From: DASRHK01 sp963776465
Lineage (GTDB): Bacteria > Pseudomonadota > Gammaproteobacteria > Nevskiales > Nevskiaceae
Direction of reading: 5' to 3'
Assembly: GCA_963776465.1 (NCBI GenBank)
Contig: CAVZMV010000002.1
Span: 2,480,001 to 2,544,000, forward strand
Length of the DNA stretch: 64,000 bases
In this document: in pieces, positions 52,138-61,376 of the stretch
How positions within the stretch are numbered: position 1 is the stretch's first letter
How the letters are laid out: the number at the start of each line of letters is the position of its first letter
Program-made: the position numbers and the translations under genes
Notes under the pieces: model-generated
The model's input: the letters and a program-made list of their open reading frames with translations, nothing else
Database searches by the model: none
What the model was told of the DNA's origin: nothing

Positions 52138-53940
52138 ATGCCGAGACCGATCGCCGTACTCCCCGATCAGCTGATCAACCAGATCGCCGCCGGCGAGGTC
52201 GTCGAGCGGCCGGCCGCCGCGCTCAAGGAGCTGGTGGAGAACAGCCTCGACGCCGGCGCCTCGCGTGTCGAGGTCGACGTCGAAGGTGGCGGCCTGTCGC
52301 TGATCCGGGTTCGGGACGACGGCCGCGGCATCGGACGCGACGAGCTGCGCCTGGCGCTGGCGCGGCATGCCACCAGCAAGATCCAGTCGCTGCAGGATCT
52401 CGAGCGCGTCGCCAGCCTGGGCTTTCGCGGAGAAGCGCTGCCGAGCATCCTGTCGGTCTCGCGGCTGCAGCTGACATCGCGCGTCGCCAGCGAGCCGCAC
52501 GGCTGGCAGGTGTCGGGCGAGGGGATGCTCGCGGAATCCGAGCCCGCTCCCGCAGCGCACCCGCACGGCACGACGGTCGAGGTCCGCGATCTCTTCTTCA
52601 ACACGCCCGCGCGCCGCAAGTTCATGCGCGCGGATTCCACCGAGTCGCGTCACCTGGACCATTCGCTGCGGCGGCTGGCGTTGTCGCGCTTCGACGTCGG
52701 CTTCCGGCTGCGCCACCAGAGCCGCAGCGTGTTCGATTGCGCCGCGGGCAGCGCTGCCGCGGAGCAGGAGCGCCGCGTTGCGCAGCTGTGCGGCGAGGAG
52801 TTCCTGCAGAGCGCGCTCTACATCGAGGAGCAACGCGGCGATCTGAAGCTCCGCGGCTGGCTGGCGCTGCCGAGCTTCTCGCGCGCCACGGCCGACCTGC
52901 AGTACTTCTACGTCAACGGTCGTGCCGTACGGGACAAGCTCCTGAGCTACGCCATGCGGCGGGCGTACGCAGACGTGCTGCACAGCACGCGCTACGCCGC
53001 CTATGTCCTGTACCTGGAGCTCGACCCCGCCGCGGTCGACGTCAACGTGCATCCCGGCAAGGCAGAAGTGCGGTTCCGCGACTCCACGCGCGTCCACGAC
53101 TTCCTCTTCGGCAGCGTGCATCGCGCGATCCGCAGCGTGCAGCCCGCGCCGGAGCGGCATCACCAGGTGCAGATGGCGCCCGCGGGTGGCGCGGTGTCCG
53201 AGCCGCAGCGGGTGCTGCGCTACGAGGTGCCCCGTGCGAGCCCGATGGCGGCGATGGAGCCAGCCGTATCGCTGGAGCACGGGCCCTGGGCGGCGCTGCA
53301 GATGCCGCGCGATGCAGAAGCGGCTCCCGTCGTCGACGCCGTGCACGACGCGCCACTGGGACATGCGCTCGGCCAGCTGCAGGGGATCTACATCCTGGCG
53401 CAGAACCGCCACGGACTGGTGCTCGTCGACATGCATGCCGCGCACGAGCGCGTCATCTACGAGCGGTTCAAGCAGCAGCTGGCCGACGGCGGCATCGCCG
53501 GGCAAAGCCTGCTCGTGCCGATCACATTGTCGGTCGAGACGGACGAAGCCGACGTGGCCGAGAGCCGCAGGGATGAATTCGCCAAGCTCGGACTGGAGCT
53601 CGAGCGCATCGGTCCGCAGACGCTGGCGATCCGCGCGGTCCCGTCCCTGCTCGGCGGTAGCGACGTGACCGTGCTGGTCCACGAGCTGCTGGGACGCGAG
53701 ACGGAGAGTCCCGCGCGCGGCCACTTCGCCGAGATTCGCGATGCGCAAAGCCGTGTGCTGGCAGAAATGGCGTGCAAGGCGGCGATCAAGGCGCATCGCA
53801 AGCTGACGCTTGCGGAAATGGACGCGTTGCTGCGTGACATGGAGCGCACCGAGCTCGCCGGCCAATGCAACCATGGGCGGCCGACGTGGGTGCAGGTGCA
53901 GATGTCGGAGCTCGACCGCCTGTTCCTGCGGGGACGCTGA
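52138..53940 (+). CDS. mutL: DNA mismatch repair protein MutL (endonuclease-type C-terminus)
   Basis: Couples MutS recognition to strand processing. The 600-residue protein has the GHKL ATPase motifs ELVENSLDAGA, RDDGRGI and GFRGEALPSI, and a C-terminal dimerisation domain. That domain reads DMHAAHERVIYE, fitting DxHA(x)2E(x)4E of nicking MutL proteins, and also has ACKAAIKAH and CNHGRP. E. coli MutL lacks these and relies on MutH. So this organism may use methyl-independent strand nicking, as in Pseudomonas. It is 38 bases after amiC and 1 base before the miaA GTG. Confidence 0.97.
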   Translation: MPRPIAVLPDQLINQIAAGEVVERPAAALKELVENSLDAGASRVEVDVEGGGLSLIRVRDDGRGIGRDELRLALARHATSKIQSLQDLERVASLGFRGEALPSILSVSRLQLTSRVASEPHGWQVSGEGMLAESEPAPAAHPHGTTVEVRDLFFNTPARRKFMRADSTESRHLDHSLRRLALSRFDVGFRLRHQSRSVFDCAAGSAAAEQERRVAQLCGEEFLQSALYIEEQRGDLKLRGWLALPSFSRATADLQYFYVNGRAVRDKLLSYAMRRAYADVLHSTRYAAYVLYLELDPAAVDVNVHPGKAEVRFRDSTRVHDFLFGSVHRAIRSVQPAPERHHQVQMAPAGGAVSEPQRVLRYEVPRASPMAAMEPAVSLEHGPWAALQMPRDAEAAPVVDAVHDAPLGHALGQLQGIYILAQNRHGLVLVDMHAAHERVIYERFKQQLADGGIAGQSLLVPITLSVETDEADVAESRRDEFAKLGLELERIGPQTLAIRAVPSLLGGSDVTVLVHELLGRETESPARGHFAEIRDAQSRVLAEMACKAAIKAHRKLTLAEMDALLRDMERTELAGQCNHGRPTWVQVQMSELDRLFLRGR

Positions 53941-53941
53941 C

Positions 53942-54889
53942 GTGCCGGCGTTGCCGGTCGTGCTCATCATGGGTCCGACCGCGTCGGGCAAATCGGCGCT
54001 GGCGATGTCGCTGGCGCAGCGGTTTCCCGTGGAGATCGTCAGCGTCGATTCCGCGCAGGTGTATCGCGGCATGGACATCGGCACGGCCAAACCTTCCGTG
54101 GACGAGCGCCGGCAAGTTCCGCATCACCTCATCGACATCACCGATCCGGCGCAAAGCTATTCGGCAGCGCGCTTCGTGCGCGACGCTCAGGCCGCGATCG
54201 GTGAGATCCGCGCGCGCGGTCGCGTGCCGCTGCTGGTCGGCGGGACCATGCTGTATTTCCGCGCGCTGCTGCACGGGCTGTCCGATCTGCCGCCAGCGGA
54301 CGCTGCCCTGCGTGCGTCGCTGGAGCAGGAGGCCGCGCAGAAGGGATGGCCCGCCTTGCACGCCCGGCTCGCGCAGCACGATCCGGTGACGGCGGCGCGG
54401 CTCTCACCCAACGACGGGCAGCGGATCCAGCGGGCGCTGGAGATCCTCCACGTGTCCGGCGCTTCGCCGAGCGCCAACTTCAGCCGCAGCCCGCCGGCGC
54501 CGGCCGTGACGGGACCGTTGCTGTCGTTCGCACTCGAGCTCGCCGATCGCGCGGAGCTGCATCGCCGGATCGAGGAACGCCTGCTGCGGATGATGGAGCA
54601 AGGTTTTCTGGAAGAGATCCGCGCATTGCACGCGCGGGGCGATCTGCACGCGGACTTGCCGTCGATGCGGTCCGTCGGCTACCGCCAGCTATGGCAGCAC
54701 GTCGACGGCGATCTAGGAATCCAGGAAGCCGTGCAGCGGGCAATCTATGCTTCACGCCAGCTCGCAAAGCGCCAGCTCACCTGGCTGCGCAGCGACTCGA
54801 CCAGCGTCCGGCTCGACGCGTGCAGCCAGCGGCTCGTCGAGGCGGTCGCAGATCGTCTGCAATCCTTGGTTCCGAAAGTGCTGTGCTAG
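53942..54889 (+). CDS. miaA: tRNA dimethylallyltransferase
   Basis: Isopentenylates A37 of tRNAs that read UNN codons. From GTG 53942 the product is 315 residues: P-loop MGPTASGKSALAMSLAQ (about 9-25), SVDSAQVYRGMDIGTAKP, the DPAQSYSAARFVRDAQ region, VGGTMLYFRALLHGLSDLP and the C-terminal SVGYRQLW. The open frame upstream to 53810 is the mutL shadow. It is followed after 44 bases by hfq, as in E. coli. Confidence 0.96.
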   Translation: MPALPVVLIMGPTASGKSALAMSLAQRFPVEIVSVDSAQVYRGMDIGTAKPSVDERRQVPHHLIDITDPAQSYSAARFVRDAQAAIGEIRARGRVPLLVGGTMLYFRALLHGLSDLPPADAALRASLEQEAAQKGWPALHARLAQHDPVTAARLSPNDGQRIQRALEILHVSGASPSANFSRSPPAPAVTGPLLSFALELADRAELHRRIEERLLRMMEQGFLEEIRALHARGDLHADLPSMRSVGYRQLWQHVDGDLGIQEAVQRAIYASRQLAKRQLTWLRSDSTSVRLDACSQRLVEAVADRLQSLVPKVLC

Positions 54890-54933
54890 ACTTCCGCCTC
54901 GCTGTGCATACTCCAAAAAAGGATCAGAAAACA

Positions 54934-55191
54934 ATGACCAAAGGCCAGACCTTACAAGAGCCATTTCTCAACGCGCTGCGCAAAGAGCGCATCCCGGTCT
55001 CGATCTACCTGGTGAACGGGATCAAGCTGCAAGGCCATATCGAATCCTTCGACCAGTTCGTCGTGCTGCTGAAGAACAGCGTCAGCCAGATGGTCTACAA
55101 GCACGCGATTTCGACCATCGTACCGGCGCGCGGCGTGCGCCTGCACGACGGCGAGGGCGACGATCAAGAACCGCAGCCCCCGAGCGCCTGA
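54934..55191 (+). CDS. hfq: RNA chaperone Hfq
   Basis: Hexameric Sm-like chaperone for small RNA-mRNA pairing. The 85-residue protein has the Sm1 motif VSIYLVNGIKLQGHIESFDQFVVLL and the Sm2 motif YKHAISTIVP. The C-terminal tail is short and acidic (DGEGDDQEPQ), unlike the long tail of enteric Hfq. An AAGGA ribosome-binding site lies about 10 bases upstream of ATG 54934. Confidence 0.98.
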   Translation: MTKGQTLQEPFLNALRKERIPVSIYLVNGIKLQGHIESFDQFVVLLKNSVSQMVYKHAISTIVPARGVRLHDGEGDDQEPQPPSA

Positions 55192-55242
55192 GACAGCGAC
55201 GCCGGCCTCGCCGCGTTGCGCCGTCGTCCGCGGCCCTGATTG

Positions 55243-56610
55243 ATGTTCGAGCGTCCGAAGGCCGGGCAGAAGGTCCTGCTGGTACACCTGGAGTTCCCGC
55301 GCACCGATCACGCGGCTGACTCGCAGGAGTTCCAGGAGCTCGCGCTCTCGGCCGGCGCGCAGATCGCCGGCATCGTCGGCGGCAAGCGCCAGAAGCCCGA
55401 CGCGGGCCTCTTCGCAGGGAGCGGCAAGGCCCAGGAGATCGCCAAGCTGGTCGAGGAGACTGGCGCGGAGGTCGCGATCTTCAACCACGAGCTGTCTCCC
55501 AGCCAGGAGCGCAACCTCGAGAAGCTCCTCAAGTGCCGCGTGCTGGATCGCGGCGGCTTGATCCTCGACATCTTTGCGCGCCGCGCGCGCTCGCACGAAG
55601 GCAAGCTGCAGGTCGAGCTCGCGCAATTGCATCACCTGTCCACCCGGCTGGTGCGGGGCTGGACCCATCTCGAGCGGCAGCGCGGCGGCGGCATCGGCCT
55701 GACCGGCCCCGGCGAGACCCAGCTCGAGCTCGATCGCCGGCTCATCCGCGTGCGCATCGCCACGCTCAAGCGGCATCTCGAGGAAGTCCGCTCGCGCCGC
55801 GAGCAGAATCGCCAGTCGCGCAAGCGCAACGAGATCCCGACCGTATCGCTCGTGGGCTACACCAACGCCGGCAAGTCGACGCTGTTCAACGCGCTCACGG
55901 GTGAGAAGACCTTCGCCTCGAGCCAGCTGTTCGCCACGCTGGACACGACGATCCGCCGGGTCGAGCTGCCCAACGTCGGGCCCGTGGTGCTGGCCGACAC
56001 GGTCGGCTTCATCCGCGATCTGCCGCACGACCTGATCGCGGCGTTTCGCGCGACGCTGGAGGAATCGCGCCAGGCGGACTTGCTTTTGCACGTGGTCGAC
56101 GCGGCCGATCCCGAGCGTCTCTCCCGCATCCGCCAGGTGGAGCAGGTGCTGGCCGAGATCGGCGCCGACAAGGTGCCGCGCATGCTCGTCTTCAACAAGA
56201 TCGACCAGCGCTCCGACGACGCCGCACGCGTCGAGCGCGACGCCGAGGGCGTCGCCGAGCGCGCCTTCGTCTCTGCGCTGCGCGGCGACGGTCTGCCGCT
56301 GCTGCGCCAGGCAATCGCGGAGCGCGCCCACGGCGCCGGCCCGGTCGAGCGCGACCTGGTGCTGCCGCCCGATGCAGGGCGACTGCGCGCGCAACTGTTC
56401 GAGCATCACGCGATCCGCTCCGAGCGTATTGCGGACGATGGCAGCTTCCACGTGCGGGTGGCGATGGACGAGGCGCGCCTGCGCGGCCTGCTTGCCGGCG
56501 CGGGCATCAAGCTGCCGCGCAATTCGATCGCGCGCAAGAAGCGCGCTTCGGTCGCCAAACGCGGCAAGCGCGCGTCTCCCGGCAGGGCGCGGCGTACCGC
56601 CTCACGCTAG
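55243..56610 (+). CDS. hflX: GTPase HflX
   Basis: Ribosome-associated GTPase that splits stalled ribosomes under stress. The 455-residue protein has the HflX N-domain (GGKRQKPDAGLFAGSGKAQE), the glycine-rich linker RGGGIGLTGPGETQLE, G1 GYTNAGKSTLFNALTG, G3 DTVGFIRDLPHDLI and G4 NKID, and a very basic C-terminal tail (IARKKRASVAKRGKRAS). ATG 55243 preferred over the adjacent TTG 55240. hfq-hflX-hflK-hflC is a conserved order. Confidence 0.96.
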   Translation: MFERPKAGQKVLLVHLEFPRTDHAADSQEFQELALSAGAQIAGIVGGKRQKPDAGLFAGSGKAQEIAKLVEETGAEVAIFNHELSPSQERNLEKLLKCRVLDRGGLILDIFARRARSHEGKLQVELAQLHHLSTRLVRGWTHLERQRGGGIGLTGPGETQLELDRRLIRVRIATLKRHLEEVRSRREQNRQSRKRNEIPTVSLVGYTNAGKSTLFNALTGEKTFASSQLFATLDTTIRRVELPNVGPVVLADTVGFIRDLPHDLIAAFRATLEESRQADLLLHVVDAADPERLSRIRQVEQVLAEIGADKVPRMLVFNKIDQRSDDAARVERDAEGVAERAFVSALRGDGLPLLRQAIAERAHGAGPVERDLVLPPDAGRLRAQLFEHHAIRSERIADDGSFHVRVAMDEARLRGLLAGAGIKLPRNSIARKKRASVAKRGKRASPGRARRTASR

Positions 56611-56651
56611 AATTCCCGCCCCGCGTCGCCAGCTCCGACCGAATCCTTCAG

Positions 56652-57752
56652 ATGGCCTGGAACGAACCGCCCAATCCCAACCGCGATCCCTGGAGTGCCG
56701 GGCGCCGCGGCGGCGGACCGCCTGATCTCGAGGAAATGCTCAAGCGCCTGCGCGCGCGGTTCTCGGGCAAGCGCGGCAAGCCGTTCTCCAGCAGCGGGCT
56801 GGGCCTGTTCGCGCTCGCGCTGGTGACGCTCTGGCTCGCGTCCGGCTTCTACGTCGTCGACGAGCAGGAGCAGGCGGTGATCCTGCGGTTCGGTGCGCAC
56901 GCGCGCACGGTCGGACCCGGCCTGCACTGGCACGCGCCGCGGCCGTTCGAGCAGGAAAAGAAGGTCAACGTCACCCGCATGCGATCGGCTCCGGACAAGT
57001 TCGACCTGCTCACGCAGGACGAGAACGTCGTCAGCACCGAGCTCACGGTGCATTTCCGCGTTTCGTCGCCGGCTGCCTTCCTGCTGGTCGACGACCCGGA
57101 TGAGACCGTGCGTCAGCTCAGCCGCGCGGCGATGCTGGAGCTCGCCGGTCACACGACGATGGACGCCATGCTGAGCAAGAGCCGGCAGACGATCGCCGAC
57201 AAGGCGCGACAGATGCTTCAGCAACGGCTCGACGCCTACGATGCTGGTCTCACTGTCTCCGACGTCGACCTGCAGCAAGTCCTGCCACCCGAGCAGGTGA
57301 AGAAGGACTTCGACGACGCGGTCAGGGCCGACCAGGACCAGAAGCGTCTGCGCGAAGACGCCCAGGCCTACGCCGCCGATCGACTGCCCAAGGCGCGCGG
57401 TGCCGCTGCCCGCGAGACTGCCGAGGCCGCGTCCTATCGCGACCGTGTGATCGCCATCGCCGAAGGCGAGTCGTCGCGCTTCACGCAACTGCTGGGCGAG
57501 TACCGCAAGGCACCCAGGGTGACGCGCGAGCGGCTCTACCTGGACATGATGAGCGACGTCCTGGGCCACACCAACAAGGTGCTGCTGGACGTCGACAAGG
57601 GCGGGCCGGTGATTTACCTGCCGCTCGAGCAGCTGCTGAAGAACGGCCAGAGCGCCGGCGGCGACGAGGCACTGCCGTCGACAAGCGCGACGCCGTCGCG
57701 CCAGGGATCCAGCGCGCCCGAAGGCCGCTCGCGGGATCGGGGAGCGCGCTGA
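56652..57752 (+). CDS. hflK: FtsH protease modulator HflK
   Basis: Forms with HflC a large SPFH-family cage around the FtsH protease. The 366-residue protein has a Gly/Pro-rich cytosolic N-terminus (AWNEPPNPNRDPW), one TM (LGLFALALVTLWLASGFYVV, about 56-75), the SPFH domain (VDEQEQAVILRFG onward) and a long helical region (EAASYRDRVIAIAEGESSRF). The C-terminal tail is Ser/Ala-rich. Its stop overlaps the hflC start by one base. Confidence 0.96.
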   Translation: MAWNEPPNPNRDPWSAGRRGGGPPDLEEMLKRLRARFSGKRGKPFSSSGLGLFALALVTLWLASGFYVVDEQEQAVILRFGAHARTVGPGLHWHAPRPFEQEKKVNVTRMRSAPDKFDLLTQDENVVSTELTVHFRVSSPAAFLLVDDPDETVRQLSRAAMLELAGHTTMDAMLSKSRQTIADKARQMLQQRLDAYDAGLTVSDVDLQQVLPPEQVKKDFDDAVRADQDQKRLREDAQAYAADRLPKARGAAARETAEAASYRDRVIAIAEGESSRFTQLLGEYRKAPRVTRERLYLDMMSDVLGHTNKVLLDVDKGGPVIYLPLEQLLKNGQSAGGDEALPSTSATPSRQGSSAPEGRSRDRGAR

Positions 57753-58618
57753 TGGGCAACCGGCAGCTGCTCATCGGCGGCATCCTGGCCCTGCTGCTCG
57801 CAGCGCTCTACAGCAGCTTTTTCGTCGTCGAGCAGACCGAGCGCGTTGCGCTCTTCCAGCTCGGTCGCGTGCAGGGCGTGGATTACGCGCCCGGCCTGCA
57901 CATGAAGCTGCCGTTCGTGCAGTCCGTGGCCCGCTTCGACGGCCGCACGCTTACTTTGAAGAAGCAGTCGGAATCGTTCCTGACGGGAGACCAGAAGGAT
58001 TTGCGCGTCGACTACTTCGCCAAGTGGAAGGTGGTGGACACGCTGGCCTACTATCGCGCCACCGGCAGCCAGCCGCTGTCGGCTGACAATCACCTCACCG
58101 CGATCGTCAACCGCGGGCTGCACGACGAGCTGGGCGCGCGCACCATGCAGCAGATCGTGGCCGGCGGCACCGCACAGGTCGCGGCGGCCGTGATCGAGCG
58201 CGCAACGCCGCGGGCACAGGAGATTGGCGTCGTGTTCGTGGACCTGCGCCTGACCGGGCTGATCCTGCCCGACGACATGCGCGAGACCTATTACGAACGG
58301 ATGCGTGCGGAGCGCAACCACGTCGCGTCAGAGCTGCGCGCCCGGGGCGAGGAGGAAGCCGAGAAGATCCGCGCCGAGGCGGACCGCGATGCCGAAGCGG
58401 CCGCAGCCGGCGCGTACCGCGACGCGGAGAAGATGCGCGGCGAAGGCGACGCCAGGGCGGCAGAGATCTACGCCCGTGCCTACGGACAGGATCCGGAGTT
58501 CTACAGCTTCTATCGTTCGCTCAACGTCTACCGCGACAGCTTCCGCGGCCAGCAGGACGTGCTCGTGCTGGAGCCCAAGGGCGAGTTCTTCCGCCACTTC
58601 AAGCAGCCGGGCAAATAG
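57752..58618 (+). CDS. hflC: FtsH protease modulator HflC
   Basis: Partner of HflK. The 288-residue protein has an N-terminal TM (LLIGGILALLLAALYSSFFVV), the SPFH domain (QTERVALFQLGRVQG, KMKLPFVQSV-like segment) and the helix EERMRAERNHVASELRARGEEEAEKI-type coiled region near 190-240. It ends FYRSLNVYRDSF...LVLEPKGEFFRHF, typical for HflC. It is followed by a DUF2065 gene and hisZ. Confidence 0.96.
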   Translation: MGNRQLLIGGILALLLAALYSSFFVVEQTERVALFQLGRVQGVDYAPGLHMKLPFVQSVARFDGRTLTLKKQSESFLTGDQKDLRVDYFAKWKVVDTLAYYRATGSQPLSADNHLTAIVNRGLHDELGARTMQQIVAGGTAQVAAAVIERATPRAQEIGVVFVDLRLTGLILPDDMRETYYERMRAERNHVASELRARGEEEAEKIRAEADRDAEAAAAGAYRDAEKMRGEGDARAAEIYARAYGQDPEFYSFYRSLNVYRDSFRGQQDVLVLEPKGEFFRHFKQPGK

Positions 58619-58627
58619 GTCCGCCCA

Positions 58628-58822
58628 ATGTGGATCGACTTCCTTCGCGCGTTCGCGTTGCTGCTGGTGCTGGAGGGCATCCTGCCGTTCGTCATGCCGG
58701 CGCGCTGGCGCGAGAACATGCTGCGCGTCGCCTCGCTCAACGACCGTGTCGTGCGCCTGATCGGCCTGACCAGCATGACCGTCGGGCTCATCGTCCTGCA
58801 GCTGGTGCGCGCTTCCACATGA
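58628..58822 (+). CDS. DUF2065 small membrane protein
   Basis: A 64-residue protein with two hydrophobic helices: FLRAFALLLVLEGILPFVMP at about 5-24 and IGLTSMTVGLIVLQLV at about 45-60, joined by the basic loop ARWRENMLRVASLNDRVVR. It matches the DUF2065 family, regularly found after hflC. Function is unknown; context suggests an accessory to the HflKC-FtsH complex. Its stop overlaps the hisZ start in ATGA. Confidence 0.88.
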   Translation: MWIDFLRAFALLLVLEGILPFVMPARWRENMLRVASLNDRVVRLIGLTSMTVGLIVLQLVRAST

Positions 58823-59805
58823 GCGTCCAGAACTGGCTCCCGGAAGGAATGGAGGAGTGGCTGCCGCCGGCTTCATGGAAGCTCGAGGAGCTGCGGCGCG
58901 ATCTCCTGGATCTGTACCGCGATCGCGGCTACGGCCTGATCCTGCCGCCGCTGCTGGAGCATCTGGACGCGCTGATGGCCGGCGCCGGATCCGACCTGGA
59001 GCAGCAGACGTTCAAGCTCGTCGATCCGGCCAGCGGCCGCCTGCTGGGATTGCGCGCCGACATGACGCCGCAGGCCGCCCACATCGCCGCGCGGCGCTAC
59101 GCCAGCCAGAAAGTCGTGCGCCTCTGCTACATGGGCACGGTGCTGCGCGCCCGGCCGGACAGCGTCGGTGGCGCGCGTTCCCCGCGGCAGGTCGGCTGCG
59201 AGCTCTTCGGCGATCCCGCGATCTCGGCCGACCTGGAGATCCTGCAGCTGATGCTGGACACGCTGACGCGCGCCGGCGTGCGTGACGTGCACCTGGATCT
59301 GGGGCACGTGGGCATCTTCCGCGCCGTCGCCACGGGCCTTGGTCTGCCGGCAACGGACGAGGACGCGCTGTTCGAGATCCTGCAGCGCAAGTCGCAGCCG
59401 GACCTGGAGCAGTTCGCAGCCGGCAAGAAACTGGGCGCCGCGGCAGCGCGCAGGCTGGCGCTGCTGATGGATCTCAACGGCGACATCAAGGTGCTGTCGC
59501 GCGCCCGCGCCGAGCTCAAGGCCGCGGGCGCTGCGGCGCTGCGCTGCCTGGATGCGCTCGAGCAGGTTGCCGACGAGCTTGGCCGCAAGCGCCCGGATCT
59601 GCCGATCCACGTCGACCTCGCCGAGCTGCGCGGCTATCGCTACCAGACCGGCATGGTGTTCGCCGCGTTCGCACCGGGCCATGGCCGCGAGCTGGCGCGC
59701 GGCGGGCGCTACGAGGCGCAGGGTGGGGAAGCGGGCCGGGCGCGACCCGCGACCGGCTTCTCCGCCGACCTCAACGAATTGCTGAGATTGGGATCCGACC
59801 GATAA
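58819..59805 (+). CDS. hisZ: ATP phosphoribosyltransferase regulatory subunit HisZ
   Basis: A histidyl-tRNA-synthetase paralogue that has lost charging activity and regulates short-form HisG in histidine synthesis. The 328-residue protein keeps class II synthetase motifs (GYGLILPPLLEHLD, LRADMTPQAAHIAARR) and ends in GRYEAQGGEAGRARPATGFSADL, but lacks the anticodon-binding domain and is much shorter than HisRS. It implies that the genome encodes a short HisG elsewhere. hflC-DUF2065-hisZ-purA is the Pseudomonas-type order; enterics lack hisZ. Confidence 0.95.
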   Translation: MSVQNWLPEGMEEWLPPASWKLEELRRDLLDLYRDRGYGLILPPLLEHLDALMAGAGSDLEQQTFKLVDPASGRLLGLRADMTPQAAHIAARRYASQKVVRLCYMGTVLRARPDSVGGARSPRQVGCELFGDPAISADLEILQLMLDTLTRAGVRDVHLDLGHVGIFRAVATGLGLPATDEDALFEILQRKSQPDLEQFAAGKKLGAAAARRLALLMDLNGDIKVLSRARAELKAAGAAALRCLDALEQVADELGRKRPDLPIHVDLAELRGYRYQTGMVFAAFAPGHGRELARGGRYEAQGGEAGRARPATGFSADLNELLRLGSDR

Positions 59806-59807
59806 CC

Positions 59808-61100
59808 ATGGGCAAGACCGTCGTAGTCATTGGCGCGCAGTGGGGAGACGAGGGCAAGGGCAAGGTCGTCGACCTGCTGACCGACCGCGTGCAGGCGGTC
59901 GTGCGCTTCCAGGGCGGCCACAACGCCGGGCACACGCTGGTCATCAACGGCGTCAAGACGGCGCTGAACCTGATCCCGTCCGGGATCATGCGCAAGGACG
60001 TCGCCTGCTTCATCGGCAACGGCGTGGTGCTGTCGCTGCCGGACCTGATCAAGGAGATCGCCAAGGTCGAGGCGACCGGCGCCTCGGTGCGCGACCGCCT
60101 GAAGATCTCCGAGGCCGCGCCGCTGGTGCTGCCGGTGCACGCCAAGCTCGACCAGGCGCGCGAACTCAAGCGCGGCGAAGCGAAGATCGGCACGACCGGC
60201 AAGGGCATCGGCCCTGCCTACGAGGACAAGGTTGCGCGCCGCGCCGTGCGTGTCGGCGACCTGTTCGCGCGGGAGCAGCTGACCGAAAAGCTGCGCGAGC
60301 TGCTCGAGTACCACAACTTCGTGCTGCAGAACTACTACAAGGTGGAGCCCGAGGATTTTCAGCAGACGCTCGACGCGCTGCTCGGCTACGCCGAGATCGT
60401 GCGGCCGATGGTGGCTGACGTGACCGAGCTGTTGCGGCTGGCGCTCGCCCGCGGCGACAACGTCCTGTTCGAGGGCGCGCAGGGCGCACTGCTCGACGTC
60501 GATCACGGCACTTATCCTTACGTGACCTCCAGCAACACCACCGCCGGCGGCGCAGCCACCGGCACCGGCGTGGGTCCGCGCGAGCTCGACTACGTGCTCG
60601 GCATCGTCAAGGCTTACGCGACGCGCGTGGGCTCGGGGCCGTTCCCGACCGAGCAGGACAACGACATCGGCCAGCACATCCGCGACAAGGGCCAGGAATA
60701 CGGCACGGTGACCAAGCGGCCGCGGCGCTGCGGCTGGTTCGACGCGGTGGCGGCGCGGCGCTCCATCTTCAACAACAGCGTCACCGGGCTGTGCGTCACC
60801 AAGCTCGACGTGCTCGACGAGATCGAGACGCTGCGCATCTGCGTCGGTTACCAGGTCGACGGCAAGCCGGTCGAGGTACCGCCGATCGGGGCCGAGGGCT
60901 TTGCCAGGATCGAGGCGATCTACGAAGAGATGCCGGGATGGAAGTGCAACACGTTCGGCATCAAGCGCCAGCGCGACCTGCCGGCGGCGGCGCGGCGTTA
61001 CCTGGAGCGGCTGGAAGAAGTGACCCAGACCGAGATCGCGATCATCTCGACGGGCCCGGATCGCGAGCACACGATGGTTTTGAGGAACCCCTTCGATTAG
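59808..61100 (+). CDS. purA: Adenylosuccinate synthetase
   Basis: GTP-dependent conversion of IMP and aspartate to adenylosuccinate in AMP synthesis. The 430-residue protein has the N-terminal signature QWGDEGKGKVVD (about 11-22), GGHNAGHT, the IMP region GTTGKGIGPAYEDK, FEGAQGALLDVDHGTYPYVTSSN, and TRVGSGPFPTE. The ATG follows hisZ by two bases. The gene ends at a long nested palindrome. Confidence 0.98.
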   Translation: MGKTVVVIGAQWGDEGKGKVVDLLTDRVQAVVRFQGGHNAGHTLVINGVKTALNLIPSGIMRKDVACFIGNGVVLSLPDLIKEIAKVEATGASVRDRLKISEAAPLVLPVHAKLDQARELKRGEAKIGTTGKGIGPAYEDKVARRAVRVGDLFAREQLTEKLRELLEYHNFVLQNYYKVEPEDFQQTLDALLGYAEIVRPMVADVTELLRLALARGDNVLFEGAQGALLDVDHGTYPYVTSSNTTAGGAATGTGVGPRELDYVLGIVKAYATRVGSGPFPTEQDNDIGQHIRDKGQEYGTVTKRPRRCGWFDAVAARRSIFNNSVTGLCVTKLDVLDEIETLRICVGYQVDGKPVEVPPIGAEGFARIEAIYEEMPGWKCNTFGIKRQRDLPAAARRYLERLEEVTQTEIAIISTGPDREHTMVLRNPFD

Positions 61101-61239
61101 CTCGTTGGAGCGAACGCGCAAGGCGCGTACGCTCAACTCGCAGTACCGGTGGACTCGCCATTTTCGTACAGGGAACGAAAATGGCGAGACAACCAAGCCG
61201 CGAGTTGAGCGACCGGCTGTGTTCGGTCGCTCGAACGAG
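61101..61239. repeat. Nested 139-base palindrome after purA
   Basis: Three concentric pairs of arms: CTCGTTGGAGCGA (61101-61113) with TCGCTCGAACGAG (61227-61239, one mismatch); GCTCAACTCGC (61131-61141) with GCGAGTTGAGC (61200-61210); CTCGCCATTTTCGT (61154-61167) with ACGAAAATGGCGAG (61175-61188). It begins at the base after the purA stop. It probably ends purA transcription, but it is far more elaborate than a terminator. Confidence 0.7.
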
Positions 61240-61265
61240 CAATCGAAGCCGCGAACGGGACTCGA

Positions 61266-61288
61266 CAATTTCGTCGGGAACGAAATTG
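61266..61288. repeat. Hairpin related to the centre of the purA palindrome
   Basis: CAATTTCGT-CGGGA-ACGAAATTG, similar in stem and loop (TTTCGT...GGGAACGAAA) to the inner hairpin at 61154-61188. With the nested palindrome it fills the 317-base gene-free stretch between purA and tRNA-Leu; I see no coding sequence there. Confidence 0.55.
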
Positions 61289-61376
61289 AGCGAGCGAAGC
61301 GAGCCCGAAGGGCGCGGCGCACGGATGCGTCGCGCTACTCCCACGGCCGTGGGGTGTGAGCCCTTCATCGTCGGCG

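Noticed and set aside
55192..55242. Small RNA or promoter between hfq and hflX
   Set aside because: Only 51 bases, GC-rich, with no promoter boxes or hairpin that could be defended.
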